64,000 nt of DNA from SAR324 cluster bacterium (GCA_015231825.1 JADGAV010000006.1:62001-126000); one strand, 5' to 3'. Positions 1 through 10,489 are shown, counted from the first letter of the stretch. Notes: a model not told the origin generated them from the letters alone. Translations and numbers: made by a program.

Positions 1-143
1 TTATTGAGGTGATCCGTCTGAATCGGGCATATGACGACGATGCTTCACGTAAAATATGCATTGCTATTTTTAAGTACCTGACCGAAAGCCACGAGATTAC
101 CAGACAATATCGTCCCTTATTTTCCCGGACCCTGAATGCCTGA
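1..143 (+). CDS. C-terminal end of a TPR/thioredoxin-like protein (YbbN/CnoX-like), truncated by window start
   Basis: Frame starting at nt 3 reads IEVIRLNRAYDDDARSK-like C-terminus (IEVIRLNRAYDDDASRKICIAIFKYLTESHEITRQYRPLFSRTLNA*), which resembles the YbbN C-terminal motif; not in the ORF track because the start is missing. Confidence 0.6.
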   Translation, partial: IEVIRLNRAYDDDASRKICIAIFKYLTESHEITRQYRPLFSRTLNA

Positions 144-248
144 GCGAAACATCTCCTTAGAGCATTAGTTAATTTCTCCAGTTGTCTGAGGGGAATAAGT
201 CATCCCCGGTTTTTTGCCTTCCGAAAAAAAAATAATCGAGCTTTTCTG

Positions 249-1385
249 ATGGGACCTTTGCACGGTAAAAAAATTATTGAACTCGCGGGAATCGGACCTG
301 GGCCCTTTTGCGGAATGATGCTTTCAGATATGGGCGCCGAGGTGGTTCGTATTGACAGAATAGGAAAGGCGGATCGTAACCTTGCCAAGGATGTTTTGTC
401 CCGCGGCCGACTTTCCGTTGCTGTGAATTTGAAAAGCCCTGAAGGAAGAGGAGTCATTTTGAAGCTTTGTGAAAAAGCAGACGGACTCTTTGAAGGATTT
501 CGCCCTGGCGTGACCGAGCGTCTTGGTATTGGACCGGTGGATTGTATGAGCAGGAACCCGAAATTGGTCTATGGACGGATGACCGGTTGGGGGCAGGATG
601 GTCCGCTTGCCCAGGCGGCAGGCCATGATATAAACTATATTGCTCTTTCCGGTGCACTTCATGCGATTGGTTTCAAAGGAAGCCGGCCGGTCCCTCCATT
701 GAACCTGGTTGGAGACTTTGGCGGGGGAGGGATGTATCTCGCCTTTGGAATCGTCTGCGCGCTGTTGGAGGCACAAAATTCAGGGAAGGGGCAGGTCATT
801 GATGTTTCAATGGTGGAAGGTTCTGCTTCACTCCTTTCGATGTTCTATGGTTTGAAGGGAACACCATTTTTTGCTTCAGAGGAACGCGGCAGCAACCTGT
901 TGGATGGGGGAGCTCATTTTTACAATACTTATGAAACAAAAGATGGAAAATACATCTCGATTGGTCCGATTGAAGCCCAGTTTTATTCTTTGCTGATCGA
1001 GAAAACGGGCATTGATCCAGACCGATTTTCAGAGCAGATGGAAATGTCCCAATGGCCGGAGAAAACTAAGGAACTTGCAGAAGTTTTTAAGACAAAAACT
1101 CAGAAAGAATGGTGCCGAATCCTGGAAGGCAGCGACATCTGCTTCGCTCCAGTGCTCTCTATTTCTGAGGCTCCTCAGCATCCACACAACAAAGCCAGGG
1201 GGTCGTTCATTGAATTGGAAGGGTTGGTTCAGCCCGCACCCACTCCTCGTTTCAGCCGCTCAGTTCCTGAAGTGAAACATGCCGGTCGCAATCCAGGGGA
1301 AGACACCCGTTCAGTTCTCGAGGATTGGGGCTTTTCAGAGTCCGAAATCGAACAGCTGCAATCAAAAGAAGCCATCAACCACTAA
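249..1385 (+). CDS. CoA transferase family III / alpha-methylacyl-CoA racemase-like (CaiB/BaiF)
   Basis: [37 protein letters not shown] and [13 protein letters not shown] motifs typical of the AMACR branch. Confidence 0.92.
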   Translation: MGPLHGKKIIELAGIGPGPFCGMMLSDMGAEVVRIDRIGKADRNLAKDVLSRGRLSVAVNLKSPEGRGVILKLCEKADGLFEGFRPGVTERLGIGPVDCMSRNPKLVYGRMTGWGQDGPLAQAAGHDINYIALSGALHAIGFKGSRPVPPLNLVGDFGGGGMYLAFGIVCALLEAQNSGKGQVIDVSMVEGSASLLSMFYGLKGTPFFASEERGSNLLDGGAHFYNTYETKDGKYISIGPIEAQFYSLLIEKTGIDPDRFSEQMEMSQWPEKTKELAEVFKTKTQKEWCRILEGSDICFAPVLSISEAPQHPHNKARGSFIELEGLVQPAPTPRFSRSVPEVKHAGRNPGEDTRSVLEDWGFSESEIEQLQSKEAINH

Positions 1386-1408
1386 TACTGCAGACTTTGG
1401 AGGAAACA

Positions 1409-2167
1409 GTGAGCGAAGATAAAGCAGGAATTGAACGCTTGAGAGAAATGATTGAAGAAAGCCGACGGATTGTGGTTTTCACAGGGGCAGGTATCAGCAC
1501 TGAATCAGGCATTCCAGATTTTCGCAGTCCTGGCGGGGTGTGGGATAAATACCAACCAATTTACTTTCAGGATTTTCTCGCCTCTGAAGAAATGAAACGA
1601 GAATCATGGCGCCGCAAATTCGCCACAGATGCTCTAATCGGACAGGCTGAACCGAATTTGGGACATGTCGCTGTTGCAAAATTGGTAAAAAGGGATCAGG
1701 TCAACAAGGTGATTACTCAAAATATTGATGGATTGCACCAGAAATCAGGAATCCCGGATCATAAAGTAATTGAGCTTCATGGAAATGCAACCTATGCTTC
1801 CTGTCTGGATTGCGGAAAACGCTACGAATTGGAAGAAATTCGCGTAATTTTTGAAAACAATGAAACCCTTCCCCATTGCTCGGAGTGTGATGGAATCATA
1901 AAAACTGCCACAATTTCCTTTGGTCAGCCGATGCCGGCGGAACCGATGCAGCAGGCAGAAATTGAATCCAAAGCCTGCGATTTGTTTTTAGCAATGGGCT
2001 CCTCGCTCGTGGTCTATCCTGCCGCCGGATTTCCAGAAATTGCAAAACGAAGCAAGGCTCGTCTGGTTATCATCAATCGGGATCCCACTGAGCTTGATCG
2101 AATTGCAGATCTTGTCCTGCATACCGAAATCGGCGCAACCCTGGCTGAAACTGTCGGATTTGACTAA
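1409..2167 (+). CDS. Sir2-family NAD-dependent protein deacylase; likely GTG start at 1409
   Basis: GAGISTESGIPDFRSPGGVWDKY, TQNIDGLHQKSG, IELHGN and CxxC...CxxC zinc ribbon; AGGA upstream of GTG at 1409. Confidence 0.93.
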   Translation: MSEDKAGIERLREMIEESRRIVVFTGAGISTESGIPDFRSPGGVWDKYQPIYFQDFLASEEMKRESWRRKFATDALIGQAEPNLGHVAVAKLVKRDQVNKVITQNIDGLHQKSGIPDHKVIELHGNATYASCLDCGKRYELEEIRVIFENNETLPHCSECDGIIKTATISFGQPMPAEPMQQAEIESKACDLFLAMGSSLVVYPAAGFPEIAKRSKARLVIINRDPTELDRIADLVLHTEIGATLAETVGFD

Positions 2168-2356
2168 GAATTCTTGTTAAAAAAGATCAGTTCTGTTGCG
2201 AAATTAATGAGAAGCTTTCCACTGCAAACCATTTGAGAATAGTTGGCGGAAGCAGACCAAGAACGATCGTTATTTGGAAGATTCCCCTTTTTAAACGGAA
2301 AAAGACGAAGATATGTTTTGTTATTCGAATGTGAGTATCTTTCGTTTTGAGGCAAA

Positions 2357-2800
2357 ATGACAGAATTCATGACAAAACGTTTGCCGGCTGCACCGGATGT
2401 CACGGCTCCGGACGGCTCGGATGTTCGCATTTTGCTGGGCTTGCAGGGGGGTGGGTGTGCACACTTTGAACTGGCTTGCGGTAAAACTTCAACGGCTGTT
2501 GCCCATCGAACAATCGAGGAAATCTGGTTCTTTTTGAAAGGTCGGGGTGAGATGTGGCGAAAGCTGGGAGAGCAGGAAGAAATCGTTTCGGTTGACCCCG
2601 GGATTTGTCTTACCATTCCAGTCGGGACTCATTTTCAGTTTCGATCTTTTGGAGAAGAGCCGCTCGCTGCTTTTGGCGTGAGCATGCCGCCATGGCCTGG
2701 AGCGGATGAAGCTTATCCGGTCGCAGGATACTGGGAGGCGAGCGAAAGCAAATCAGATAAAGATCACGACAAACTCCAAACCAAAAGGGAAAATTCATGA
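2357..2800 (+). CDS. Cupin-domain protein
   Basis: EEIWFFLKGRGEMWRK...VDPGICLTIPVGTHFQFRS double-stranded beta-helix pattern. Confidence 0.75.
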   Translation: MTEFMTKRLPAAPDVTAPDGSDVRILLGLQGGGCAHFELACGKTSTAVAHRTIEEIWFFLKGRGEMWRKLGEQEEIVSVDPGICLTIPVGTHFQFRSFGEEPLAAFGVSMPPWPGADEAYPVAGYWEASESKSDKDHDKLQTKRENS

Positions 2801-3522
2801 AAGTGTACATCATCACCGGTGCCTCACGTGGCTTGGGGCAGGCTTTATCAGAGCTGCTGAACAAGGAAGAAAACCTCGTCTATTCCGTTTCTCGAAATCA
2901 GGGAGATGCCGCAGGTATTTTCAAATCGTGTGATCTCAGCAAGCCAAATCAAATTCCTGGTCTCATGGATGAAATATTTAAAGAACTGGAAGATGTGTCT
3001 TTCGATTCGATAAGCTTGGTCAACAATGCCGGCATGTTGTCCCCCATTTGCTCTATTGAAAACGCATCAGGGGAGCAAATAATCAGTCACATCACAACCA
3101 ATTTTTCCTCGCCTGCCATCCTGACTTCGCTATTCATTCAGAAAACCCAGGCTTTTGAAAAGGAAAAGAGGATCGTCAACATTTCCACAGGAGCGGCGGT
3201 GACGGCTTATCCTGGTTGGTCACTTTACTGTTCTTCGAAAGCAGGTTTGGAACATTTCGCCCGTTCTGTTGCTGAAGAACAGAAGATGCAGGAATTCCCG
3301 GTCATGCTGATCAATATTGCCCCTGGTTTAGTTGACACCGCCATGCAGGATGAAATTCGCTCGAAAGAGTCCAAAGATTTTCCGAATGTGGAGCGTTTCC
3401 GCGAGTTCAAAGAGAATGGAAACCTGATGCCTCCTAAAAGGGTTGCTCAGTGGATTCTCGATGGCCTGGAACGAGCTGATCTGGAAAATGGCAGGCGTTA
3501 CGTCATTGATGAATTTAAATAA
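2797..3522 (+). CDS. Short-chain dehydrogenase/reductase (sepiapterin/benzil reductase-like)
   Basis: TGASRGLGQ, NNAG, YCSSKAG motifs; overlaps upstream cupin by 4 nt. Confidence 0.88.
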   Translation: MKVYIITGASRGLGQALSELLNKEENLVYSVSRNQGDAAGIFKSCDLSKPNQIPGLMDEIFKELEDVSFDSISLVNNAGMLSPICSIENASGEQIISHITTNFSSPAILTSLFIQKTQAFEKEKRIVNISTGAAVTAYPGWSLYCSSKAGLEHFARSVAEEQKMQEFPVMLINIAPGLVDTAMQDEIRSKESKDFPNVERFREFKENGNLMPPKRVAQWILDGLERADLENGRRYVIDEFK

Positions 3523-3548
3523 GTTTAAGCTTTGGCCAAATAAAGAAT

Positions 3549-3884
3549 ATGAAAATTTCACTTTCTGAATTTCAAAATAGACTTCCCCTTCCTGCCAATG
3601 AAAAATGGCCGGACGGGGTTTGGGATACAAAAGCATTTGCCTATGGCTCCATGTCTCTGGTCCTTTTTACTCCTCGTAAAAAGGACTATCAAATTTCACA
3701 TGATCAGGATGAACTCTATATTGTGCTGCAAGGAAAAGGAGAATTTGTCGTGGAGGAAGACCGATTTTCCTTTGAAGCGGGAGAAGCCTTATTTGTAGCG
3801 GCAAATCAAAGACACCGTTTTGAAAACTTTTCAAATGATCTGGTGACCTGGGCCATTTTTTGGGGACCCGAGAGGGTGGAATAA
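3549..3884 (+). CDS. Small cupin-domain protein
   Basis: ISHDQDELYIVLQGKGEFVVEEDRFSFEAGEALFVAANQRHRFEN. Confidence 0.82.
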   Translation: MKISLSEFQNRLPLPANEKWPDGVWDTKAFAYGSMSLVLFTPRKKDYQISHDQDELYIVLQGKGEFVVEEDRFSFEAGEALFVAANQRHRFENFSNDLVTWAIFWGPERVE

Positions 3885-3886
3885 CC

Positions 3887-4513
3887 ATGTTTGAAACTCA
3901 GATCCTTTTGTTCCTTGTGACGTCTTTGATCATCATCATCACCCCGGGTCAAGATATGATACTGGTGATGTCTCGATCCATTGCGCTGGGTTCAAGAGCA
4001 GGAATTGCGACGGCGACTGGAATCAGTGTAGGGCTTTTGGGACACACGATTCTCGCTTCTCTGGGACTGGGGGCCATATTACGAACTTCGGAGGTTTTAT
4101 TTCTAGTAGTAAAAATAATTGGGGCTGCATATCTAATTTTCCTGGGCATCAAACTGTTGAAAAGTCGATTTGAGCAGTTTACACTGGATCGCCCAACGGC
4201 CGCCTCTTTGCGGACTTTGTTTTTCCAGGGGGCCCTGTCGAATTTATCTAATCCCAAAATTGCTATTTTTTATTTTGCTTTTCTTCCCCAATTTGTCCCG
4301 ACCCAAAGCACCAACCCCACCCCGTTGTTGTTGACTCTGGGAGTGAGCTTCGCCATTTTGACTTTTTTAGTAAAAGCACCTATCGGCTATGGCGCAGGTT
4401 CGCTTTCTCATTGGTTGCGGACCCGTCCTCTTATTCAGCTCTGGATCAACCGGATCAGCGGCACGGTTCTGGTTGCCTTGGGGATCCGCCTTGTCTTTGA
4501 AAAAAGTGCTTGA
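3887..4513 (+). CDS. LysE/RhtB-family amino-acid exporter
   Basis: ITPGQDMILVMSRSIALGSRAGIATATGISVG...GALSNLSNPKIAIFYFAFLPQF. Confidence 0.9.
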   Translation: MFETQILLFLVTSLIIIITPGQDMILVMSRSIALGSRAGIATATGISVGLLGHTILASLGLGAILRTSEVLFLVVKIIGAAYLIFLGIKLLKSRFEQFTLDRPTAASLRTLFFQGALSNLSNPKIAIFYFAFLPQFVPTQSTNPTPLLLTLGVSFAILTFLVKAPIGYGAGSLSHWLRTRPLIQLWINRISGTVLVALGIRLVFEKSA

Positions 4514-4571
4514 ATCAGATGTTTTTCGTCAATATCGATCGCTCAGCTGGAGGATATCTCCAGATCTCAAA

Positions 4572-4607
4572 TTTTAATCAAGCTCAAAGTTTTGAGCTTG
4601 ATTAAAA
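4572..4607. terminator. Perfect 17-bp inverted repeat in the intergenic region, possible terminator
   Basis: TTTTAATCAAGCTCAAA-gt-TTTGAGCTTGATTAAAA; no clear trailing T-tract beyond the stem. Confidence 0.5.
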
Positions 4608-4810
4608 AATTGCCTGCAAAAAAATTTCGAAAATATTTCTTACAGATCCTCTCTGATGCTAGTAAATTCAAAAATATTGCATTCCCGCTCTTGCCCTAAT
4701 TTTGAATTTCCGATAGCTTTTTAATCCAATTGGAGCGTTGCTGCAGTTTATCAATACTTCCGGTTCAATCAACAGATATTCCGAATTTAACAATGCATGA
4801 GGAAATCAGT

Positions 4811-5572
4811 ATGGGTGAAATGAAAAACAAAGTTTGCATTATTACCGGCGGTGCAGGCAGTATTGGCCTGGCAAGCGCCCGGCTTATGTATGAACAAGGC
4901 GCACGCATCATGCTGGTCGATCTGGACCGAGAGGAGTTGATGTCGGCAAAAGCCAGCTTTAGCGATCAGGATAGAGTCAGCATATCTGTTGCAGATGTTT
5001 CCAACAGTGAGCAGGTTCTGAATTTTGTTTCAACGACCGTAGAAAGATGGGGAAAATTGGACGTAGTGTTTGCCAATGCAGGTTTTAGCGGTACCTGTGC
5101 TTCAATAGCTGACTACCCGGAAGACATATTTGATAAAGTTATTGCGGTGAATGTTCGAGGTTCATTTCTGACCTGCAAATACGGGTTGCCTGAGATGAAT
5201 GATGGGGGTAGCATTGTAATAACTTCCAGCATTATGGGTGTAACTGCCAGACCCAATTCAATTGCCTATATTACTTCTAAACACGCACTCATCGGACTGA
5301 TGCGGGGAACTGCAAAGGAAGCTGCTCCTCGGAATATTCGAGTCAACGTCCTGGCTCCGGGACCCGTTGACAATGCGTTTCAATTGGAAATTGAAGAACG
5401 TATAAACAATGTGACCGGGATTGATGCCACTAAAATGCTAAACGATTGGATACCGCTTGGCCGCCATGCAAGAGTTGAAGAAATAGCCAAAACTGCCTAT
5501 TTTCTAGCGTCAAGTCAAAGCAGTTTTACCACGGGTAGCATCTTAATGGCGGATGGTGGCATGCATATTTAG
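4811..5572 (+). CDS. SDR-family oxidoreductase
   Basis: TGGAGSIGLA, NAG, YITSKHALIG motifs; start at M28 of the ORF (MGEMKNKVCIITGG). Confidence 0.88.
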   Translation: MGEMKNKVCIITGGAGSIGLASARLMYEQGARIMLVDLDREELMSAKASFSDQDRVSISVADVSNSEQVLNFVSTTVERWGKLDVVFANAGFSGTCASIADYPEDIFDKVIAVNVRGSFLTCKYGLPEMNDGGSIVITSSIMGVTARPNSIAYITSKHALIGLMRGTAKEAAPRNIRVNVLAPGPVDNAFQLEIEERINNVTGIDATKMLNDWIPLGRHARVEEIAKTAYFLASSQSSFTTGSILMADGGMHI

Positions 5573-5660
5573 CTCGACGAATTGTATTCATGCGCTTTGT
5601 TCTTTTGCAGAAGATAAGATGCATCTTCTCTGTTCTCCATTGTTTGGTTGATGATTCACA

Positions 5661-6050
5661 ATGAATAATAAAAAGGACTTGCGATGGTGCCCTTTGTGGC
5701 TTTTTATTGGCTGGATGCAGGTTTTTATAGTTTTTTACCTTTCGTTGATGAGCAATCCGCCATCCGTAGTAAGCTTCGAAATGGCAGACAAGTTCCATCA
5801 TCTGTTGGCCTATCTGGTTTTGATGCTCTGGTTTGCTCAGATTTACTCACCGCAACGATTTAAAACAGTTGCCTGGGTTTTGTTGACTATGGGGATCTTG
5901 ATTGAAATACTTCAGGGGCAAACCGAAGATCGTTACTTTGAGTATTCTGATATTGTCGCCAATTCGAGCGGTGTGCTTTTAGGTTTTTTTTTGGCAAGGT
6001 CACCTGTTCAATATGGTTTGGTTAGGCTTGAAGAAAGGCTTTTTAAATAA
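5661..6050 (+). CDS. VanZ-like membrane protein
   Basis: MADKFHHLLAYLVLMLWFA...EILQGQTEDRYFEYSDIVANSSGVLLGFF. Confidence 0.75.
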   Translation: MNNKKDLRWCPLWLFIGWMQVFIVFYLSLMSNPPSVVSFEMADKFHHLLAYLVLMLWFAQIYSPQRFKTVAWVLLTMGILIEILQGQTEDRYFEYSDIVANSSGVLLGFFLARSPVQYGLVRLEERLFK

Positions 6051-6109
6051 TGTCATGCAAATTGAAAATCGGCTCCCGTTAGCATTTCATTTCTATAAAA
6101 TTTCTCACT

Positions 6110-6424
6110 TTGACTGATACAATGTTCAAACCCTACCATCAAAATTTTGAAAAAACAGTCACAATTGAATTTGAGGGGATCGAATTTAGAGTGCCGGATA
6201 CGATTACTGTCGCAGCTGCTGTTTTGAGCTATGCAGGGGAGAATCACACCAGCATTTCTCCAGTGAGTGCCAAGAAAAGAGCGCCTCACTGCTTCATGGG
6301 TATTTGCTATGAATGTCTTATGGAGATAAACGGCATTCCGGATCAGCAAGCCTGTATTGTAAAGGTGGAAGAAGGTATGAAAATCAATCGTCAATTAGGC
6401 TTTTCTGGGGGTGGGGAATTGTGA
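6110..6424 (+). CDS. (2Fe-2S)-binding subunit, HcnA/SoxA N-terminal type
   Basis: CFMGICYECLMEINGIPDQQAC cysteine motif; first of a three-gene set. Confidence 0.85.
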   Translation: MTDTMFKPYHQNFEKTVTIEFEGIEFRVPDTITVAAAVLSYAGENHTSISPVSAKKRAPHCFMGICYECLMEINGIPDQQACIVKVEEGMKINRQLGFSGGGEL

Positions 6425-7818
6425 GCGAACTTAGAGATATCATCGTTGTAGGTGCAGGACCTGCGGGACTTTCAGCGGCGCTTACGGCATCAGGATTAGG
6501 GCTTGATGTTCTTGTTCTCGATGAACAGCCGGCATTGGGTGGGCAGCTCTACAGAAATATTGAAAAAGCGAATGAGCAGACCCTGAAAATCCTGGGTTCC
6601 GATTATGGCAGAGGACGTCACCTGATCGAGAAATTTCGAAATAGCAATGCCGAGCATTTGGCTGGCGCGACTGTTTGGAATATTGAAGCAAATGGAAATG
6701 TTTATTATTCCAAAGCTGGTCAATCGTCCGAAATTCGAGGAAAGCATGTAATTCTCGCAATTGGGGCGGCAGAGCGCTCTGTTCCGTTTCCAGGATGGAC
6801 CCTTCCTGGAGTAATGGGAGCGGGAGCAGTCGATTCTAATTTTAAAAGTTCCGGTACAATTCCAGAAGGACCTGTTGTTTTTGCCGGCAGCGGCCCACTT
6901 TTCCTTTCCACGTTAGGGCATATGACAAGCCTAGGTGTGGAAATCGGTGCAGTTTTGGATACAACGCCTCAAGGAAATCTCTTAGCAGCACTCCCCTTTC
7001 TTCCAAGAGCCATGAAACGTTTGGACTATTTTTTAAAAGGTGCAGGGATGCTTTTGAATCTGAGGCGATTGGGCATCAAATATGCGAAAGGCATTAACGG
7101 ATACGAAGCGCATGGAAGGGACCGTGTGGAAAAAGTTTCGTATTCATCAAAAAATGGAGTTCAACATGTCGAAGCCGGGGTTTTTCTTGTCCACGAAGGG
7201 TTAGTACCTCGATGTGATTTTACCCAACTTCTTGGGTTAAAACATTGTTGGGACGCGGCTCAGCGATACTGGTATCCGCAAATAAATCATGTCGGGGCAA
7301 CCGAAATTGATACTATTTATGTCGTAGGAGATGGAGCCTTTGTCCATGGAGGGATGCCTGCAATCACAAAGGGATCTCTTGCCGCCGTTGACATTGCCGG
7401 AAAGCTGAATGCTCTTCCGTTGGATAGCAAAACGGTTACATTGGCAAAGTTAGAAAAGAAACTGTCATCTGAACTGGATTTTCGCCCTTTCGTGGATGTT
7501 CTTTTTAGACCACGTTCCAACCTGTTTAAAATGAGCGACCAAACATTGGTTTGTCGCTGTGAGGAAGTGACGGCAGGAGAGATTCGTCGAGCGATCAATG
7601 AGGGTTGTCTGGATTCCAATGAAACAAAAGCGATAACGCGCTGCGGAATGGGTCGTTGCCAAGGAAGGATGTGCGGGTCGGCTCTCAATGAGATCATTAT
7701 TGATGAATTAAATCGTCAACCGTTAGATACCCAGCCATTGCGTATGCGGCCTCCTGTTCGAAATATTTCTCTTGCGGAGCTTTCTCAACTGAGCCTTTTC
7801 AAGAATCGAGTGAGATGA
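6421..7818 (+). CDS. FAD/NAD(P)-dependent oxidoreductase with BFD-like [2Fe-2S] domain (HcnB/OoxA-like)
   Basis: VVGAGPAGLSAALTASGLGLDVLVLDEQPALGGQLYR; VCRCEEVTAGEIRRAI...TRCGMGRCQGRMCG; GTG start at 6421. Confidence 0.88.
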   Translation: MSELRDIIVVGAGPAGLSAALTASGLGLDVLVLDEQPALGGQLYRNIEKANEQTLKILGSDYGRGRHLIEKFRNSNAEHLAGATVWNIEANGNVYYSKAGQSSEIRGKHVILAIGAAERSVPFPGWTLPGVMGAGAVDSNFKSSGTIPEGPVVFAGSGPLFLSTLGHMTSLGVEIGAVLDTTPQGNLLAALPFLPRAMKRLDYFLKGAGMLLNLRRLGIKYAKGINGYEAHGRDRVEKVSYSSKNGVQHVEAGVFLVHEGLVPRCDFTQLLGLKHCWDAAQRYWYPQINHVGATEIDTIYVVGDGAFVHGGMPAITKGSLAAVDIAGKLNALPLDSKTVTLAKLEKKLSSELDFRPFVDVLFRPRSNLFKMSDQTLVCRCEEVTAGEIRRAINEGCLDSNETKAITRCGMGRCQGRMCGSALNEIIIDELNRQPLDTQPLRMRPPVRNISLAELSQLSLFKNRVR

Positions 7819-8933
7819 AACATGCAGATATTATAATCATTGGTGCAGGATTGATAGGAACCTCGACTGCTTTAAATCTTGCCCGGGCCGGAAAAAAAGT
7901 TTTTCTTTTGGAGAAAGAGAGCAGTGCATGCCATGCATCTGCAGTCAATGCAGGAGGTGTTCGTCGTCTCAATAGACATTTTGAGGAAATCCCGATTTCG
8001 GTGGCGGCGATGGAAATGTGGCCCCAAATGTCAGCATTGGTTGGCAGTGATTGCGGATTTCGATCTCATGGACAGGTCCACATTGCACCTGATGAAAACA
8101 GTATGAAATTTTTAACAAATCGAGTTGCAGGGGTTGAGTCACTAGGTTTTTTTCATGAAGAACTCGTTGATGCCACGGAGATCAAATTGCTGGTTCCTGC
8201 ATACAAGGGAAAATGCAAAGGAGGGATTGTTGCCAGATCGGATGGGTTTGCTTTGCCGGCCGTGACCCTGAAAGCATTTTTTAAAACCGCATGCTCTCAA
8301 GGTGTTGAAGCCTATGCAAACTCCAAAGTAAGCAGCATAACCTGTGGAGAAAACGGTTTTTCAGTTCAAACAGAAAACGGGGGCCTTTTTGAATCAGAGA
8401 TTTTAATAAATTGTTCTGGTGCATGGGGTGGCAATATCGCAGCACTTTTGCATGAACATCTGCCAATAAAACCGACCGCACTTTCCATGATGGTCACGGC
8501 CCGCATGCCGCGATTTCTTAAACCGGTCGTTGGAGTCCATGGCCGCAAACTCTCTTTTAAACAGATGGACAACGGCACCGTAGTCATTGGGGGAGCTCAC
8601 ATATCATTTTTGGAAATGAATAAAGAAAGAACCACACTTGATTTTAAGGAAATGAGGATAAGTGCTTCAACAGTTCAGGAACACTTTCCGATTATGAAAA
8701 CGGCAAGCATAGTGCGCTGTTGGGCGGGAATAGAAGGGATTACAGATGATGATTTGCCCATTATCGGAGAGTCTCAGAAAACTCCGGGACTTTTTCATGT
8801 ATGCGGTTTTTCTGCCCATGGTTTTCAGTTGTCCCCCATGATTGGACGCCTTGTGGCATCCCTGGTACAGGGCAAAAAACCCGAGCTGCCTTTGGATGCT
8901 TTTTCCGTAAGCCGTTTTAAAAATCCTGTCTAA
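7815..8933 (+). CDS. FAD-dependent amine/D-amino-acid oxidoreductase (HcnC/OoxB-like, DAO family)
   Basis: IIIIGAGLIGTSTALNLARAGKKVFLLEKE; ATGA overlap with the upstream gene. Confidence 0.87.
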   Translation: MKHADIIIIGAGLIGTSTALNLARAGKKVFLLEKESSACHASAVNAGGVRRLNRHFEEIPISVAAMEMWPQMSALVGSDCGFRSHGQVHIAPDENSMKFLTNRVAGVESLGFFHEELVDATEIKLLVPAYKGKCKGGIVARSDGFALPAVTLKAFFKTACSQGVEAYANSKVSSITCGENGFSVQTENGGLFESEILINCSGAWGGNIAALLHEHLPIKPTALSMMVTARMPRFLKPVVGVHGRKLSFKQMDNGTVVIGGAHISFLEMNKERTTLDFKEMRISASTVQEHFPIMKTASIVRCWAGIEGITDDDLPIIGESQKTPGLFHVCGFSAHGFQLSPMIGRLVASLVQGKKPELPLDAFSVSRFKNPV

Positions 8934-8989
8934 TGCAAAGGAATGTCATTTTCTTCCAAAACTCTTAAATCATAATAAATTGAGTAATA

Positions 8990-9823
8990 ATGATGAATGA
9001 ACTTTCAATTCTATCCACCGTAAAATTAAACAATCAGGTTGAAATGCCACTCCTTGGATTGGGAATTTATGAAACGGGTTCGAGTCGTCAGACTCAAAAC
9101 GCAGTTGCCTGGGCTTTGGAAGTTGGTTATCGACATATTGACACAGCAAAGTTGTATGGGAACGAATCTGATATTGCTCCTGTTCTGCAAAAAATGTCAC
9201 TCGCACGAAATGAAGTGTTTGTCACCTCAAAATTATGGAATTCGGACCACGGATATGACAAATCAATTCGAGCTTTTAACCATAGTTTGGAGCGTTCCGG
9301 TTTGGGCTATTTTGACCTGTTTCTAATCCATTGGCCTGTAGAAAAGTTGCGTGCTGATTCCTGGAGAGCATTGGAAACCATTTATCAAGAAGGAAAATGC
9401 CGTGCCATTGGCGTTTCCAATTATACCATCCGTCACCTTGAAGAGTTGTTGGGAGCGTGCAAGGTTCCGCCTGCTGTCAATCAAGTCGAATACCACCCCT
9501 TTTTGTACCAAAAAAAACTGCTGGAATTTTGTAGAGCAAATAATATTCGCTTGTCGGCCTACTCACCACTGACAAAAGGAGAGAAGTTGGATGACAATAC
9601 GCTGAAAACTATCGGAAATAGATATGGAAAGTCGCCAGCGCAGATCATGATTCGCTGGGTCCTAGAGCAAGAAGTCATTGTTTTACCAAAATCTGCACGT
9701 CAAAGCCGAATTATTGAAAATGCGGAGGTCTATGATTTTCATCTTGAAGAAAGTGACCGAAAAACTCTCGATGCTCTCAATCAGGATTGGCATTGCACGT
9801 GGAATCCTACCAATATTGTATAA
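8990..9823 (+). CDS. Aldo/keto reductase
   Basis: GYRHIDTAKLYGNE, YFDLFLIHWP, GVSNYTIRHLEELL, VLPKSA. Confidence 0.93.
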   Translation: MMNELSILSTVKLNNQVEMPLLGLGIYETGSSRQTQNAVAWALEVGYRHIDTAKLYGNESDIAPVLQKMSLARNEVFVTSKLWNSDHGYDKSIRAFNHSLERSGLGYFDLFLIHWPVEKLRADSWRALETIYQEGKCRAIGVSNYTIRHLEELLGACKVPPAVNQVEYHPFLYQKKLLEFCRANNIRLSAYSPLTKGEKLDDNTLKTIGNRYGKSPAQIMIRWVLEQEVIVLPKSARQSRIIENAEVYDFHLEESDRKTLDALNQDWHCTWNPTNIV

Positions 9824-10489
9824 AATCTATTTACAATAATTTTTGATGCTTTTGGAACATCACGTCAGGACAACTCAGGGGTTTCGCTCAACAATTGATT
9901 AAAATGAGCGTCATCCGCAGGGTTGAATACAGATTCAACTTCTTGACAGGTTTAACCACTCATCCAATTCTTCCAATACTTTAGAAGACCCCGCCTCATC
10001 GCGTCACGCTCCCCGGGAAAACGGGAAATCAGTTCTAGATCATTGTTAATTTTTTTCTTGCTAGCAAAAAGAATTTTCTTACCGCAAACGTTTATCTGGG
10101 AGATTATGTTTAGACTAGAAACTAATTTAAGCTGTATTAAAAATCTTTATGCTAAATATTTTTTTAAATATACTTGAATTGATAAAATCCCCAGTGAATA
10201 TTAATAATGTTATTTAAATCAATAGTTTAAAATGAAAAAATGAAAAATTAAAATTCACCAATTATAATTTTATGCTTCCGGTAGATAATTTGAATACTAA
10301 ATAAATTATTGAAATTTTAATTTATTATTTATATAGTACTAAAACTATAATTGAAGAAGGTTTGAGTGCTCAGGGAACAGATTTTCGTTGAATCTTTAAT
10401 GGAACCTGTGAGGCCAGAGCGGTTCACGGAGGGACGAGCTGATTAAAGCGCCTCAATAAAATCGGCTTCCTAGCGGAGGCATTTTGGGC

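Noticed and set aside
7317-7697. 126-aa minus-strand ORF inside the HcnB-like gene
   Set aside because: Antisense to a strongly supported FAD/BFD protein.
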